Origin: JAUWKC01 sp035529895
GTDB taxonomy: Bacteria > Planctomycetota > Phycisphaerae > Sedimentisphaerales > Anaerobacaceae
NCBI GenBank assembly: GCA_035529895.1
Contig: DATKVV010000058.1
Coordinates: forward strand, 12,557-76,556
Direction of reading: 5' to 3'
DNA length: 64,000 bases
Below, one piece after another: positions 52,611 through 62,031 of this stretch. The notes under the pieces are model-generated. The model made no database searches. It worked only from the letters and a program-made list of their open reading frames with translations, and was not told where the DNA came from. Within the stretch, counting starts at the first letter, position 1. Every line of letters begins with the position of its first letter. The position numbers were made by a program, and so were the translations under genes.

Positions 52611-53870
52611 ATGATTGAGAAACTGAAAGCTATATCCGATGATAAGAAGAGGCTTGTCAGCAACTTCTTCTCCCTGTCGGTGTTACAGGGAGCGAACTAC
52701 TTGCTGCCCTTGATAACGCTTCCTTATCTTGTGCGAGTATTGGGAGTGGAGAAGTTCGGCCTGATTGCATTCGCCCAGGCCTTTATCCAATACTTTGTTA
52801 TCCTTACAGATTACGGCTTCAACTTGTCTGCTACCAGAGAAATATCCATCCACAGAGAGAACCGGGCAAAAGTACTGGAGATTTTCAACTCTGTGATGAT
52901 CATAAAAGGTGTGTTGACCGTCGGAAGCTTTGGACTGTTATGCGGGATGGTTTTTGGCTTCGGTAAATTCAAGGTGGACTGGGAAGTTTACTTACTGACA
53001 TTTGGCACGCTGATTGGGCAGGCCCTGTTCCCAGTATGGTTTTTCCAAGGGATGGAACGGATGAAGCACATAGCTGTTTTGAACATCACCTCCAAACTTG
53101 TTTTCACCGCGACGATATTCCTGGTGATAAGAAAAGCCTCTCACTATACGTATGTACCGATACTAAACTCAGGCGGGTATATCCTCGCCGGGATTCTCGG
53201 CCAATGGCTCGCGTACAGAAGTTTTGGCATTCGCCCGTGCCGGCCCTCGATTGGCCGCTTGTGGTCCTGCTTTAAGGACAGCACGCAGTTTTTTCTGTCG
53301 CGCGTTTCTGTGTCCATATACACGTCAAGCAACACCTTCTTTCTTGGGCTGTTTACAAATACGGGGACGGTGGGCTATTACTGCGCCGCGGAGAAGCTGT
53401 ATCTGGGATCGCAAGGTGTATATCGTCCCCTGGCAAATGCCATTTATCCCTATATGGCTAAGGATAAGGACAAGAGGTTTTACAAGAATGTGTTCTCCTT
53501 AAGCATTGTCTTGAATTCCGTCTTTTGCGTCTTGCTGTTTGTATTCAGCAGACAATTGACCGCATTACTATTCGGCAGCGATTTCGAAAAAAGTATTCTT
53601 GTACTCAGGATATTTTCGGCTTCTCTCCTGGTAGTGGTTCCATCGATTTTGTTAGGTTATCCTTTTCTGGCAGCCTTGGGTTTTGCCCGATATGCTAACG
53701 GCAGCGTGATAGCTGGTTCCTTGTTTCACCTGGCAGGCTTAGTGGTAATATCGCAACTGTATATGGATGCGCCGGTGGTAGCAACCTTGGTCGTCCTGAC
53801 AGAGGGGATTGTCCTGGCGCTGCGTGTGTATGGCGTAAAGAAACACAAGCTATGGGCAGGAGTTCGATAA
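52611..53870 (+). CDS. Oligosaccharide flippase (Wzx/RfbX family)
   Basis: A 419-residue membrane protein with about 12 helices. The opening FFSLSVLQGANYLLPLITLP and YLVRVLGVEKFGLIAFAQAF is the Wzx/MATE-like polysaccharide translocase signature, followed by DYGFNLSATREISIHREN. ATG 52611 is chosen because MIEKLKAISDDKK is a normal N-terminus; the longer frame adds unsupported sequence. It moves undecaprenyl-linked repeat units to the outer face. Confidence 0.88.
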   Translation: MIEKLKAISDDKKRLVSNFFSLSVLQGANYLLPLITLPYLVRVLGVEKFGLIAFAQAFIQYFVILTDYGFNLSATREISIHRENRAKVLEIFNSVMIIKGVLTVGSFGLLCGMVFGFGKFKVDWEVYLLTFGTLIGQALFPVWFFQGMERMKHIAVLNITSKLVFTATIFLVIRKASHYTYVPILNSGGYILAGILGQWLAYRSFGIRPCRPSIGRLWSCFKDSTQFFLSRVSVSIYTSSNTFFLGLFTNTGTVGYYCAAEKLYLGSQGVYRPLANAIYPYMAKDKDKRFYKNVFSLSIVLNSVFCVLLFVFSRQLTALLFGSDFEKSILVLRIFSASLLVVVPSILLGYPFLAALGFARYANGSVIAGSLFHLAGLVVISQLYMDAPVVATLVVLTEGIVLALRVYGVKKHKLWAGVR

Positions 53871-53872
53871 AT

Positions 53873-55375
53873 ATGAAAGCCGTAATTCTCGCTGCGGGAA
53901 TAGGCAGTCGACTGAGACCTTTAACTTCGGCAAAGCCCAAATGTATGGTGAAGGTTGCAGGCAAACCCATATTGCAGTACCAGATCGATGCTTTTGCTCG
54001 GGCAGGGATTAAAGACATCTTTATCATCGTTGGGTACGAGGGCAGACGTGTCAAAGATTACTGCCGACATATCAAGAATGTGAACATAAAGCTTATAGAC
54101 AACCTCAGCTACGAGGATACCAACAACATGTATTCTCTATATTTGGCTCGTGGTGATGTCGCAGGAGACAACTTTGTTGTTGTCAATGGTGATGTGGTCT
54201 TTGAGCCTGAACTCATGGAGAAGCTGGTTCGACATGCGGACAAGGACGTAGTTGTGTGTGAAGCAGGTACCTATAACATGGAATCTATGAAAGTAACTGT
54301 AAATAGCGAAGGTTATATCAGCAGTATAGGCAAAACTATCTCGAAGAAAATGGCCTATGCAACGTCGATCGATATATATCGTTTTTGTGAAGCATCGTCG
54401 CGCATTTTCTTTAATGAGATTCACCGTATTATTAAGCAGGAAAGGAAGCTCAAAGATTGGACGGAGGTAGCGCTTGACAGACTATTCCAGAAACAAAGTC
54501 TCCGAATGAAGCCGTATGATATCGGGCGTTGCAAATGGATAGAAGTAGATAACTATGATGACTTGTTGTTTGGAGATAGGAGATTATCAAGTTTTGACAG
54601 GGCGTTGAGAGGCAAAAAGCTGGTCTTTTTAGACTTAGATGGAACAGTGTATGTTGACGACAGGCTGATAAATGGAGTGATATCGTTTCTGAAATACTTG
54701 ATGGAAAATAACATAGACTTTTATTTTCTTTCCAATAATTCATCTCGCTCGAAATCCGACTATGTGGCAAAACTGCAAGCTATGGGCATTCAAGTAAAAG
54801 CTGAGAATATAATCTTGTCTACTGATGGAACAATACACTGGCTCAAAAAAGAAAACGTTACTGACCTTTACGTTGTTGGCACTGATTCAATGAAAGAAAT
54901 GTTCGTAGAAGCAGGGTTTCGAGTGGATTCAGACAAACCTAAATATGTTGTTTTGGGCTACGACACAGAACTCACATATGAAAAATTAAGAAAATCTGCG
55001 TTTTTTCTGCAAAACGGTTCGGAGTTTTTAGCCACGCACTGTGACATGGTATGTCCGACACCTGAGGGGCCGGTGCCGGACATAGGGTCTATGTTGATGA
55101 TGTTTGAAGCCGCGCTTGGAATTAAACCGCTTAAGGTATTCGGGAAACCCAACAGAGATATGGTCGCATATATAATAGAAAAGCACAATGTTAGTGCCAA
55201 AGAAATAGTTGTCATTGGAGATCGCATCTATACGGATATGGAACTGGCAAATCGACTGAGATGTGATTTCATCTGCGTATTAAGCGGCGATACCAAGCGG
55301 GAAGAAATCGAAGAACTCACTAAACCACCAGCTTTAGTCGTGCCAAATATTGGGTACATCCTCGATGGGAACTGA
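53873..55375 (+). CDS. Nucleotidyltransferase fused to a HAD-IIA phosphatase
   Basis: A 500-residue two-domain enzyme. Residues 1 to about 240 are a sugar-/choline-phosphate nucleotidyltransferase: LAAGIGSRLRPLTSAKPK, then IIVGYEGRRVKDY and EDTNNMYSLYLA, close to LicC-type cytidylyltransferases. From about 250 a NagD-like HAD-IIA phosphatase follows: FLDLDGTVYVDDRL (D254, D256), FLSNNSSRSKSDYV, and FGKPNRDMVAYII with IGDRIYTDMELA. Start ATG 53873. With the CDP-glycerol-type transferase downstream, it probably makes a CDP-activated phospho-polyol; substrate order of the two domains is unknown. Confidence 0.85.
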   Translation: MKAVILAAGIGSRLRPLTSAKPKCMVKVAGKPILQYQIDAFARAGIKDIFIIVGYEGRRVKDYCRHIKNVNIKLIDNLSYEDTNNMYSLYLARGDVAGDNFVVVNGDVVFEPELMEKLVRHADKDVVVCEAGTYNMESMKVTVNSEGYISSIGKTISKKMAYATSIDIYRFCEASSRIFFNEIHRIIKQERKLKDWTEVALDRLFQKQSLRMKPYDIGRCKWIEVDNYDDLLFGDRRLSSFDRALRGKKLVFLDLDGTVYVDDRLINGVISFLKYLMENNIDFYFLSNNSSRSKSDYVAKLQAMGIQVKAENIILSTDGTIHWLKKENVTDLYVVGTDSMKEMFVEAGFRVDSDKPKYVVLGYDTELTYEKLRKSAFFLQNGSEFLATHCDMVCPTPEGPVPDIGSMLMMFEAALGIKPLKVFGKPNRDMVAYIIEKHNVSAKEIVVIGDRIYTDMELANRLRCDFICVLSGDTKREEIEELTKPPALVVPNIGYILDGN

Positions 55376-55381
55376 GAAACA

Positions 55382-55510
55382 ATGCAGACGATTAAAAGTG
55401 TTGCCTCAAAGATCTCCGCAAACAAGTACTCATTTGAAGAAGTTCAACAAATGAAGCGTTCGGCTCAGGATTGGTTGCGACAGAATGGACTGGTTGGAAA
55501 AGATAGTTAA
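55382..55510 (+). CDS. Possible small protein (42 aa) between two polysaccharide genes
   Basis: ATG 55382 to TAA 55510, six bases after the previous stop. The product MQTIKSVASKISANKYSFEE then VQQMKRSAQDWLRQNGLVGK has a balanced, helical, basic composition. It overlaps the next gene's start by 26 bases in another frame. The ribosome-binding site is weak. It may be a real small gene or the tail of a lost gene. Confidence 0.35.
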   Translation: MQTIKSVASKISANKYSFEEVQQMKRSAQDWLRQNGLVGKDS

Positions 55511-56708
55511 AGCACCGCTATATCTGCTGGGCAATGTAGTCTATTTGATTTCTCACATGGTCCCCAAGGACAGGAATCTTTGGGTCTTCGGGGCCTGGTT
55601 TGGTGAAAAGTACGCCGACAACAGCAAGTACCTGTTCGAGTACGTCAACGAAAAACACCCGGAAATACGCGCTGTCTGGCTAACAAGGAACAAGAATACA
55701 CTGGAACAGGTTAGGCGGCAAGGTTATGAAGCACATTTGGCCTATAGTCTCAAGGGACATTTACTATCAATGAAAGCCGGAGTTGCCGTGGTATCGACAT
55801 CGGAACTAAGGGACATCAATGGGTTCGCGTTGTCTTCGAACACACAACTGGTGCAATTATGGCACGGAACAGCGTTAAAGAAAATTATGTTTGACGACGA
55901 AATCGGTTTTGGGAAGCCGAGCCTCCTCAGGAAATTGATTCTTATAATATTCCCTGTTTTCAAAAAGCACTTTGATTTCACAGACACTCTACTAATAGCG
56001 ACGTCTGATGCGGTAAAAGAGAAAATATCCTGCTCGTTCAGGGTAGAAGGCAAAAACGTCAAGATTACAGGGTATCCGAGAACCGACAGCTTCTTTAAAC
56101 CGAAGCAAAACATCCTTCTCTCCGAGCTATTGACTTCCTTGCGAAGCAGGCAATTCAAGATTGGAATATACATGCCCACGCACAGGAGAGAAGGCAAATC
56201 CGATATCACTTCCTTGTTACCCAAAGATTTAGAGCGCTTCGATACTTTATTGGGACACCATAATGTGTTCCTGCTAATAAAACTGCATTTTTACGATTTG
56301 AAGGCACTTAGGGGTCTGGATTGTAACTTCAAGAATATACTATTTCTTAGGGATACAGACATCGAGCAAGATATTTATGCTATTTTACCGTACAGTGATT
56401 TTCTGATAACGGATTACTCAAGTGTTTATCTTGATTATCTGCTTATGGATAAACCTATCATTTTCGCGCCATTTGATATGGAGGACTATATAAAAAACGA
56501 CAGGAAGTTTTACTATAACTATGAAGATGTAACACCTGGGCCAAAGGCAAAGAATTGGGATGATGTCTTGCGATGCATAAAAGAGGCTGTGAAAGATCCT
56601 GGAAAATACGGCCAGGAACGGCAAAGAATACGAGATGTTTTTCATAAATATGTCGACGGGAATAGCAGCGAGCGAGTGTTTGACGCAATTAGCAGAAAAA
56701 TCGTTTGA
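55485..56708 (+). CDS. CDP-glycerol glycerophosphotransferase family protein (TagB/TagF type)
   Basis: A 407-residue transferase of the TagB/TagF family, which links glycerol-phosphate or ribitol-phosphate units. LWVFGAWFGEKYADNSKYLF opens the domain; later VQLWHGTALKKIMFDDEIG is the family's His-containing active-site motif and LLITDYSSVYLDYLLMDKP-like sequence (DFLITDYSSVYLDYL) the nucleotide-binding C-terminal motif. N-terminal hydrophobic/amphipathic sequence suggests membrane association. The fused nucleotidyltransferase upstream is the natural supplier of its donor. Confidence 0.88.
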   Translation: MDWLEKIVKAPLYLLGNVVYLISHMVPKDRNLWVFGAWFGEKYADNSKYLFEYVNEKHPEIRAVWLTRNKNTLEQVRRQGYEAHLAYSLKGHLLSMKAGVAVVSTSELRDINGFALSSNTQLVQLWHGTALKKIMFDDEIGFGKPSLLRKLILIIFPVFKKHFDFTDTLLIATSDAVKEKISCSFRVEGKNVKITGYPRTDSFFKPKQNILLSELLTSLRSRQFKIGIYMPTHRREGKSDITSLLPKDLERFDTLLGHHNVFLLIKLHFYDLKALRGLDCNFKNILFLRDTDIEQDIYAILPYSDFLITDYSSVYLDYLLMDKPIIFAPFDMEDYIKNDRKFYYNYEDVTPGPKAKNWDDVLRCIKEAVKDPGKYGQERQRIRDVFHKYVDGNSSERVFDAISRKIV

Positions 56709-56719
56709 TAGATTACACG

Positions 56720-58060
56720 ATGAATACGCCACCGCACATCAAAATACCGAACATATCCTCAATCAATAATGTTTTGATAGTATCTCTGCTTGTATCTTTC
56801 TTTGTCATTCTTAATAGAAGTCCGCTAAGCTTTGTTTTCGGAGAACATTCCGTATATATGGGGTATTTCTTTATATGTATTGGTTTCTATATTTTAATTA
56901 CCGCAATATTGGTAAGAAGCAATATTCCGAAATTTAACCGTATTGACAGAGCCGTCCTGTGTTATTTGCTGTTTCTGTCTCTACGAGCGCTGTGCATGCC
57001 GGACATCCGTCGGTCAATAGTAGGACTTGCATTATACACGGGTGCGGTTCCTGTTTATTGCATAGTTAGGGCTGTCAGAATCAAGAGTGGCTCCTTAATA
57101 TCGGTTGTGTTCTTTGCCTTTATTTATTTGGTATCTTCCACCCTCATAGAAACTGCATTTGGGATCCAGCTCGGAACCACCCGTGTTCACGTTTCAAGAT
57201 TGTCCTTTTTCCCGCACAGATTGGCTTCCACACTTGGGTCATCTAACCATCTGAGTATATTCTTGCCTGCCCTTTGCATACTTCTAACCGCGCATTTACT
57301 CAACCAGAAGAATAGGAGGAGCCGCGCCTATGCTTTGGGGGTGAATTTCGTGAGTCTGTTCTTGGTTATAGGCACATCGAGCCGCGGCGGGATCATAGCG
57401 TATGTTGTTTCCCTGACTCTATTGTGGTTTTTCCAAAAAGTTTATGTTGAAAACAAAAGGGTCTCCAATATTATTGCGGTGAGTATTTGCATCTTTGTGC
57501 TTCTGCTCCTGTGGTTTTTTTGCCCGCAAAAGAGCCAGCTATATTCGTTCTTGTCATCCATTTTTGACCCTAATGAGGTAGGTAACAGTATCCGCCTGAT
57601 CAAATATAGGGCTATAATCAATTCTGTGCTCAGCGATCTGCAAACCCTGTTATTTGGCGTAGGCCTTGGTTACATGGGGAATGTGGTACACTTGGCGGGG
57701 TTACCCACTTACTTTGAACTGAAGGGCATAGGCGAATACTATGGAAGCGAGAGTTGGTTATTGAAAATGCTGTTTGAGACAGGTTTGTGCGGTTTTGTGC
57801 TTTTCTACCGGCTACTGCTGAGAAGTGTTTACTATAGTCACGTTTTCACTTTGCGTTCTGCCGATAGAGTCGAGAGGGGCATTTATTTGGGAATACTGTT
57901 TTGCCTGATTTTGTTTCTTCTGCGCTCCTTCATCCTGCAGGTCTTTGACATACCGATAGTGTTGCTATTCACTTGGGGTGGTATGGGGTACCTTTCAAGG
58001 GCCTTATCAAGAGAGCATTTGGGCGGCAAAACGCTGGTCAGGAGCTCGAGTTATGTCTGA
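56720..58060 (+). CDS. O-antigen ligase/polymerase (Wzy-like) family protein
   Basis: A 446-residue membrane protein with about 11 helices. GTSSRGGIIAYVVSL in the second half is the Wzy_C/O-antigen-ligase signature, followed by a large periplasmic loop (GVGLGYMGNVVHLAGLP, GSESWLLKMLFETG). ATG 56720 is preferred; TTG 56705 overlaps the previous stop. Being inside a Wzx-containing locus with a Wzz-like protein, a polymerase role is more likely than ligase. Confidence 0.8.
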   Translation: MNTPPHIKIPNISSINNVLIVSLLVSFFVILNRSPLSFVFGEHSVYMGYFFICIGFYILITAILVRSNIPKFNRIDRAVLCYLLFLSLRALCMPDIRRSIVGLALYTGAVPVYCIVRAVRIKSGSLISVVFFAFIYLVSSTLIETAFGIQLGTTRVHVSRLSFFPHRLASTLGSSNHLSIFLPALCILLTAHLLNQKNRRSRAYALGVNFVSLFLVIGTSSRGGIIAYVVSLTLLWFFQKVYVENKRVSNIIAVSICIFVLLLLWFFCPQKSQLYSFLSSIFDPNEVGNSIRLIKYRAIINSVLSDLQTLLFGVGLGYMGNVVHLAGLPTYFELKGIGEYYGSESWLLKMLFETGLCGFVLFYRLLLRSVYYSHVFTLRSADRVERGIYLGILFCLILFLLRSFILQVFDIPIVLLFTWGGMGYLSRALSREHLGGKTLVRSSSYV

Positions 58061-58913
58061 ATATGACATTGTCGTATCCATTGTCACCTACAAGAATGAT
58101 GATGACACCTTCAAGAAGTGCATTGATACCGTTCTGGGCACGAATCTAAGAACAAAGCTTTATGTGGTTGACAATTGGCCGACTGATAAGACCAGGAAAA
58201 TATGTTCCGAGGCCAAGGTCGAATACATACCGAATAAGGCTAATGCTGGTTACGGCGCTGCCCACAATTTGGCAATCGCGCGGACTTTAGAACACAGAAT
58301 TAAATACCATTTGGTTTTAAACCCGGATGTCTGCTTTGAAAAGGGAACCCTCGAGAGGCTTTATTATTTCATGGAAAAGAACTCGGATATCGGAATGGTT
58401 ATGCCCAAGATTCTATACCCGGACGGCTCACTCCAATATCTATGCAAGCTTTTACCGACACCCTTTGACCTGATCGCCAGGAGATTTCTCCCTTATTTGA
58501 AGTACCTGGACAGGAGAAAACATGTTTACGAATTGAGATTCACCGGTTACAATAAGACTATGGATGTACCTTACCTTTCAGGGTGTTTTATGTTTATCAG
58601 AACCGACGTCCTGAGAGAAGTCGGACTATTTGATGAGCGATTTTTTATGTATATGGAGGACTTAGACCTCAGCAGAAGAATCCATGAACATTATAGAACG
58701 GTATACTATCCCCACGTGTCTGTTTTCCATCAGTATGAAAAGGGTTCTTACAAAAATAGTAAACTGCTGAAGTATCATTTGCAGTCTGCTGTCAGATATT
58801 TTAACAAATGGGGCTATTTCTTTGACAAAGACCGGCGAGATATAAACCAAAAAACCTTGAAAAAGCTCACTGCCGGCGGAGAGACAACCTCTGGCAGGGA
58901 GACCCCGGCATGA
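58053..58913 (+). CDS. GT2 glycosyltransferase (rhamnosyltransferase-like)
   Basis: A 286-residue GT-A-fold enzyme. VVSIVTYKNDDDTFKKCIDT is the nucleotide-binding start; NKANAGYGAAHNLAI and HLVLNPDVCFEKGTL (the DxD-equivalent region NPD) follow, and DERFFMYMEDLDLSRRI is the acceptor/catalytic-base ED motif. ATG 58053 has CAGGAG upstream and overlaps the polymerase stop by eight bases. It is the only clear sugar transferase here apart from the initiating enzyme. Confidence 0.9.
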   Translation: MSEYDIVVSIVTYKNDDDTFKKCIDTVLGTNLRTKLYVVDNWPTDKTRKICSEAKVEYIPNKANAGYGAAHNLAIARTLEHRIKYHLVLNPDVCFEKGTLERLYYFMEKNSDIGMVMPKILYPDGSLQYLCKLLPTPFDLIARRFLPYLKYLDRRKHVYELRFTGYNKTMDVPYLSGCFMFIRTDVLREVGLFDERFFMYMEDLDLSRRIHEHYRTVYYPHVSVFHQYEKGSYKNSKLLKYHLQSAVRYFNKWGYFFDKDRRDINQKTLKKLTAGGETTSGRETPA

Positions 58914-60220
58914 TTTATCCCTCGTTTTTCCATGCTACTGACCCGCACAAGACACACCTTGCAATGTCAATGCGAACGATTTTGTTTCTGATAAATGTAC
59001 TGTTGGTCAATGCAGGTTTTCTGTCTTCCTTCCTGGTCAGATACGGGCTGGCAATTCCCAAACGCAGTTTTCCTCCTTACGAAAACAGCTTTGTCTTCCT
59101 TACCCTAATCTACCTGTCAGCTTTGGTTTTTTTCAGAGTCTACAAGAGCAGGTTCAAGTCGTCCTGGGACCTGTTCAAGCGAGTTTTTTGCGGCCTGTCC
59201 CTCGGGACTCTATTGAGTATAGCCCTTGTTTATGTCTTCAGGAGCAAGTGGGGTGCTTTCCCGACCAGTGTTTTTATCATTTCGTTTTTTATAAATCTTA
59301 TTCTTATTTTCAAACTGAACCAGCTCATACTGAAGTCCAAAGACAGGATTAAAAAGAGGGTAGCCATCATTGGTGAAGGTGACGTAGATGACGTTGTAAC
59401 GAGAAAAGCCGAGGTGGAAAGAAGAAGAGTCGATGAGATTGAGGAACTGATTGAATATCCTGACATCGATGAGATTGTTATTTGCGAAAAAATCCAGGAT
59501 TCAAACGCCCTGAATTTGTTGACATATCTTGTGCAAAAAATGCGGATAGAGGTTGTTTTTAGCCCCGCGGTTTATATGAAGCTTCTGTCGGAAAGGATTA
59601 ACAGCGGGAATTCGATCCATTTTCTGAGCACTTTTGTCGGCACAAAACCGGACGTTGAAGAGTTCCTGATAAGGAGCTTAGACGTATTCGGCAGCGCACT
59701 CGTTTTGCTGATTTGCGTACCGCTTCTGACGTTGATTTCCCTGCTCATCAAGTTTTCCTCGCGCGGGCCCGTGCTTTACAAACAACGGCGCGCGGGCAAA
59801 GATGGCAGGATATTTACCTTGTACAAGTTCAGAACCATGATAAAGGATGCTGAAAAGCTTTCGGCTCTGGCACCTGCTCTTAAAGATGATCCTCGGGTCA
59901 CGCGACTGGGGAGGTGGTTGAGGAGAACACGATTGGATGAGCTGCCGCAATTGCTCAACGTGTTAAGAGGTGAAATGAGTCTGGTGGGGCCCCGCCCGGA
60001 GAATCTTTACCGCGTGGAAATTCATAAAAGTCTACAGGGGCTTCGACTGGCCGTCAGGCCCGGTATCACCGGTCTGGCCCAGATTCGAAGTTTCTATGAT
60101 CTGAAGCCCAGGCAGAAGATAAGGTACGATTATTTGTACATACAGCAGCGGTCTCTGCTGCTAAATCTGTACATCTTGGTAAAGACTGTTCCGGTCATTT
60201 TCTCAAAAAAAGGATGGTAG
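58910..60220 (+). CDS. Polyprenyl-phosphate sugar-1-phosphate transferase (initiating PGT)
   Basis: A 436-residue membrane enzyme that starts polymer synthesis by moving a sugar-1-phosphate to undecaprenyl phosphate. Four N-terminal helices and a Rossmann-like middle (KKRVAIIGEGDVDD) precede the catalytic domain: GPVLYKQRRAGKDG, LYKFRTMIKDAE, RTRLDELPQLLNVLRGEMS, and SLVGPRPE. This is the WbaP/WcaJ-type long form. It overlaps the GT2 stop by four bases and is the last gene of the plus-strand locus. Confidence 0.92.
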   Translation: MIYPSFFHATDPHKTHLAMSMRTILFLINVLLVNAGFLSSFLVRYGLAIPKRSFPPYENSFVFLTLIYLSALVFFRVYKSRFKSSWDLFKRVFCGLSLGTLLSIALVYVFRSKWGAFPTSVFIISFFINLILIFKLNQLILKSKDRIKKRVAIIGEGDVDDVVTRKAEVERRRVDEIEELIEYPDIDEIVICEKIQDSNALNLLTYLVQKMRIEVVFSPAVYMKLLSERINSGNSIHFLSTFVGTKPDVEEFLIRSLDVFGSALVLLICVPLLTLISLLIKFSSRGPVLYKQRRAGKDGRIFTLYKFRTMIKDAEKLSALAPALKDDPRVTRLGRWLRRTRLDELPQLLNVLRGEMSLVGPRPENLYRVEIHKSLQGLRLAVRPGITGLAQIRSFYDLKPRQKIRYDYLYIQQRSLLLNLYILVKTVPVIFSKKGW

Positions 60221-60251
60221 CACCGCCCGACTCCAATCAACCGAATTCGCC

Positions 60252-61763
60252 TTAGAGCATACCGTAAATCACAAGCTTCTCGCCTCTATTTTTTCGCCCG
60301 TCGACCCATACCGAATATCTTTTCCGTGCAGTTTTGCCAAAATCCGGCATCTCATCTTCGTTCTCGGCTATGCTCACGGCGTATTTGGCCGTCTCAGGAA
60401 TCTTTTGAGCGTATATCAATCCTTTTCGCTCTGCGTAAAGGCTTATACGCAAGTCAGGCACTGCAATCATGGCATCTTCACGGGCATTTTCATTCAACCA
60501 TTTGGCCGCCTTTTTGTAGCCGTCTTTGTCGATGCCTATCGGCCTCAACAACTTGGGCATACAAATAGACAGGCCGATCATAAGCAGGACATAAAACAAA
60601 TTGCCTTGTCTCTTTCTTGAAATCTTATGGCTTATTATTTCCAATCCTGCCGGTATGTAAAAGATAGTAAACGCAATTAAAGGCAGAACATATCTTTTGC
60701 TCATAGCTTTGTCAAAGTGTGTGGAGCGCAAAAGAAGTAAAACTATATTTGCGGCGATAAACACCGACATCAGAAATTTCCCTTTATTTGTATGCGGCGC
60801 CCGAAACCAATGAAAGATACCAATAAGCCATGGTAGAGCAAAAATCCACATCAGGCTTTCGCCAATATCTTTGTGAATATTGTACAAAGCATCGACGCAA
60901 GAGCGGACAGGACCCGCAGCGTACTTTTGGGGCAGCTGGTCACGACCGCACGGATTTCCTTGTTTGCTTTCGTTAGACCGGTCGCCGAAAGAAAAAGAGT
61001 TTATCAGCGTACGGACCTTCGGGGGCAATAGAGCTCCTTTTGCCTTTGCGTACGGTACAACCGGGATGAGAAATCCTAAAAGGAGCAGGACGACCGCCTG
61101 AACTGTACGGCCTCTGCCCATTGGTTTTGCCGGCCGCAAAAGGCAGTATACCAGCCAGACTATGCCGTAGCCCGCCAACTGGACACATTCCGGCCTAATA
61201 ATATATCCAAAGCCGGAGGATAATCCTGCGAGTCCAAAAGTCCACGACTTACCTTTTTCTACTGCGTACAGAATTGCCCAAAAGCCGGCTGCAAGAAAGA
61301 AAATGTGCGGCCAATCTCTCAATACGTCACTGCCAATTCTGGCAGGATACGGCAGAACCACGAGAATCAGAACCGCCCAAAAGCTCCTTCCGGCGCCGAC
61401 CAGGAGCTTGCCAATAAAGTACAAAGGTACTAATGACAGCAGTCTGCACAGCAGGCTGACACTCTGGGCAGGATATATCCAGCCGTATACCGATGAGCAG
61501 TCGGTAAACAAAGATGCAAATCTATGAGCAATAAAAATGAGAAATGGGTAGCCAAACGGCGGGTCTGCTTGTATGACGCCCATTGTATCGCTTGAGAACC
61601 TTCTTGCCTGCTCAATATAAAGGACCCCGTCTTTGGCTATCAGAACAGTTGTGGCTATTAGATATACGCCGATGCCGATGGCAGCCGCTGACAAGATTGC
61701 AATATTAACAAGGTCGTCTTTCTCGACCAAAACATCCGTGTTTTTATCAACAGCCGTCGGCAT
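60252..61763 (-). CDS. GT39-like membrane protein
   Basis: A 503-residue integral membrane protein with about 11 helices. The N-terminal loop after helix 1 (AKDGVLYIEQARRFSSD, then QADPPFGYPFLIF) resembles the Asp/Glu-containing first periplasmic loop of GT39/ArnT-type lipid-linked sugar transferases. The C-terminus has a soluble domain (EDAMIAVPDLRISLYAERKG). It is convergent with the polysaccharide operon, 31 bases from the initiating transferase stop. It could modify lipid-linked or surface glycans; assignment is by layout. Confidence 0.65.
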   Translation of the reverse strand: MPTAVDKNTDVLVEKDDLVNIAILSAAAIGIGVYLIATTVLIAKDGVLYIEQARRFSSDTMGVIQADPPFGYPFLIFIAHRFASLFTDCSSVYGWIYPAQSVSLLCRLLSLVPLYFIGKLLVGAGRSFWAVLILVVLPYPARIGSDVLRDWPHIFFLAAGFWAILYAVEKGKSWTFGLAGLSSGFGYIIRPECVQLAGYGIVWLVYCLLRPAKPMGRGRTVQAVVLLLLGFLIPVVPYAKAKGALLPPKVRTLINSFSFGDRSNESKQGNPCGRDQLPQKYAAGPVRSCVDALYNIHKDIGESLMWIFALPWLIGIFHWFRAPHTNKGKFLMSVFIAANIVLLLLRSTHFDKAMSKRYVLPLIAFTIFYIPAGLEIISHKISRKRQGNLFYVLLMIGLSICMPKLLRPIGIDKDGYKKAAKWLNENAREDAMIAVPDLRISLYAERKGLIYAQKIPETAKYAVSIAENEDEMPDFGKTARKRYSVWVDGRKNRGEKLVIYGML

Positions 61764-61949
61764 TGTCTATTGTCTCAAAACTGCACTTGGACTTTGTCGC
61801 CCTGAATTCTTGTAACAGTAATCATTCTAAGCAAGACACAAAACGTTGTAAAGGAACTGCCTAAAAGAGATGGAATCCAACAATTGTCACGAAGACACGC
61901 TCGGCTGATTCGTACCTGGTTATAACTTGTTTCGCCGTTCAGTAAATCA

Positions 61950-61977
61950 GAGATGGGCTTCACCCAACACCCATCTC
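61950..61977. terminator. 8-bp inverted repeat, possible minus-strand terminator
   Basis: GAGATGGG (61950-61957), 12 bases, CCCATCTC (61970-61977). It lies downstream of the minus-strand zinc-ribbon-like frame and tRNA-Asp, and upstream of the GT39-like gene. Read on the minus strand it is followed by TGATTTACTG, a poor T-run, so termination is only possible. Confidence 0.35.
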
Positions 61978-62031
61978 CAGCAAATTTGCCAGACGGTAAC
62001 CAGCCCTTTTTGCTATATTACGAAACCTGAA

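Noticed and set aside
61775..61963. 62-codon minus-strand frame upstream of the GT39-like gene
   Set aside because: Starts at GTG without a ribosome-binding site and has no recognisable domain; only its end (VTRIQGDKVQVQF) looks protein-like.
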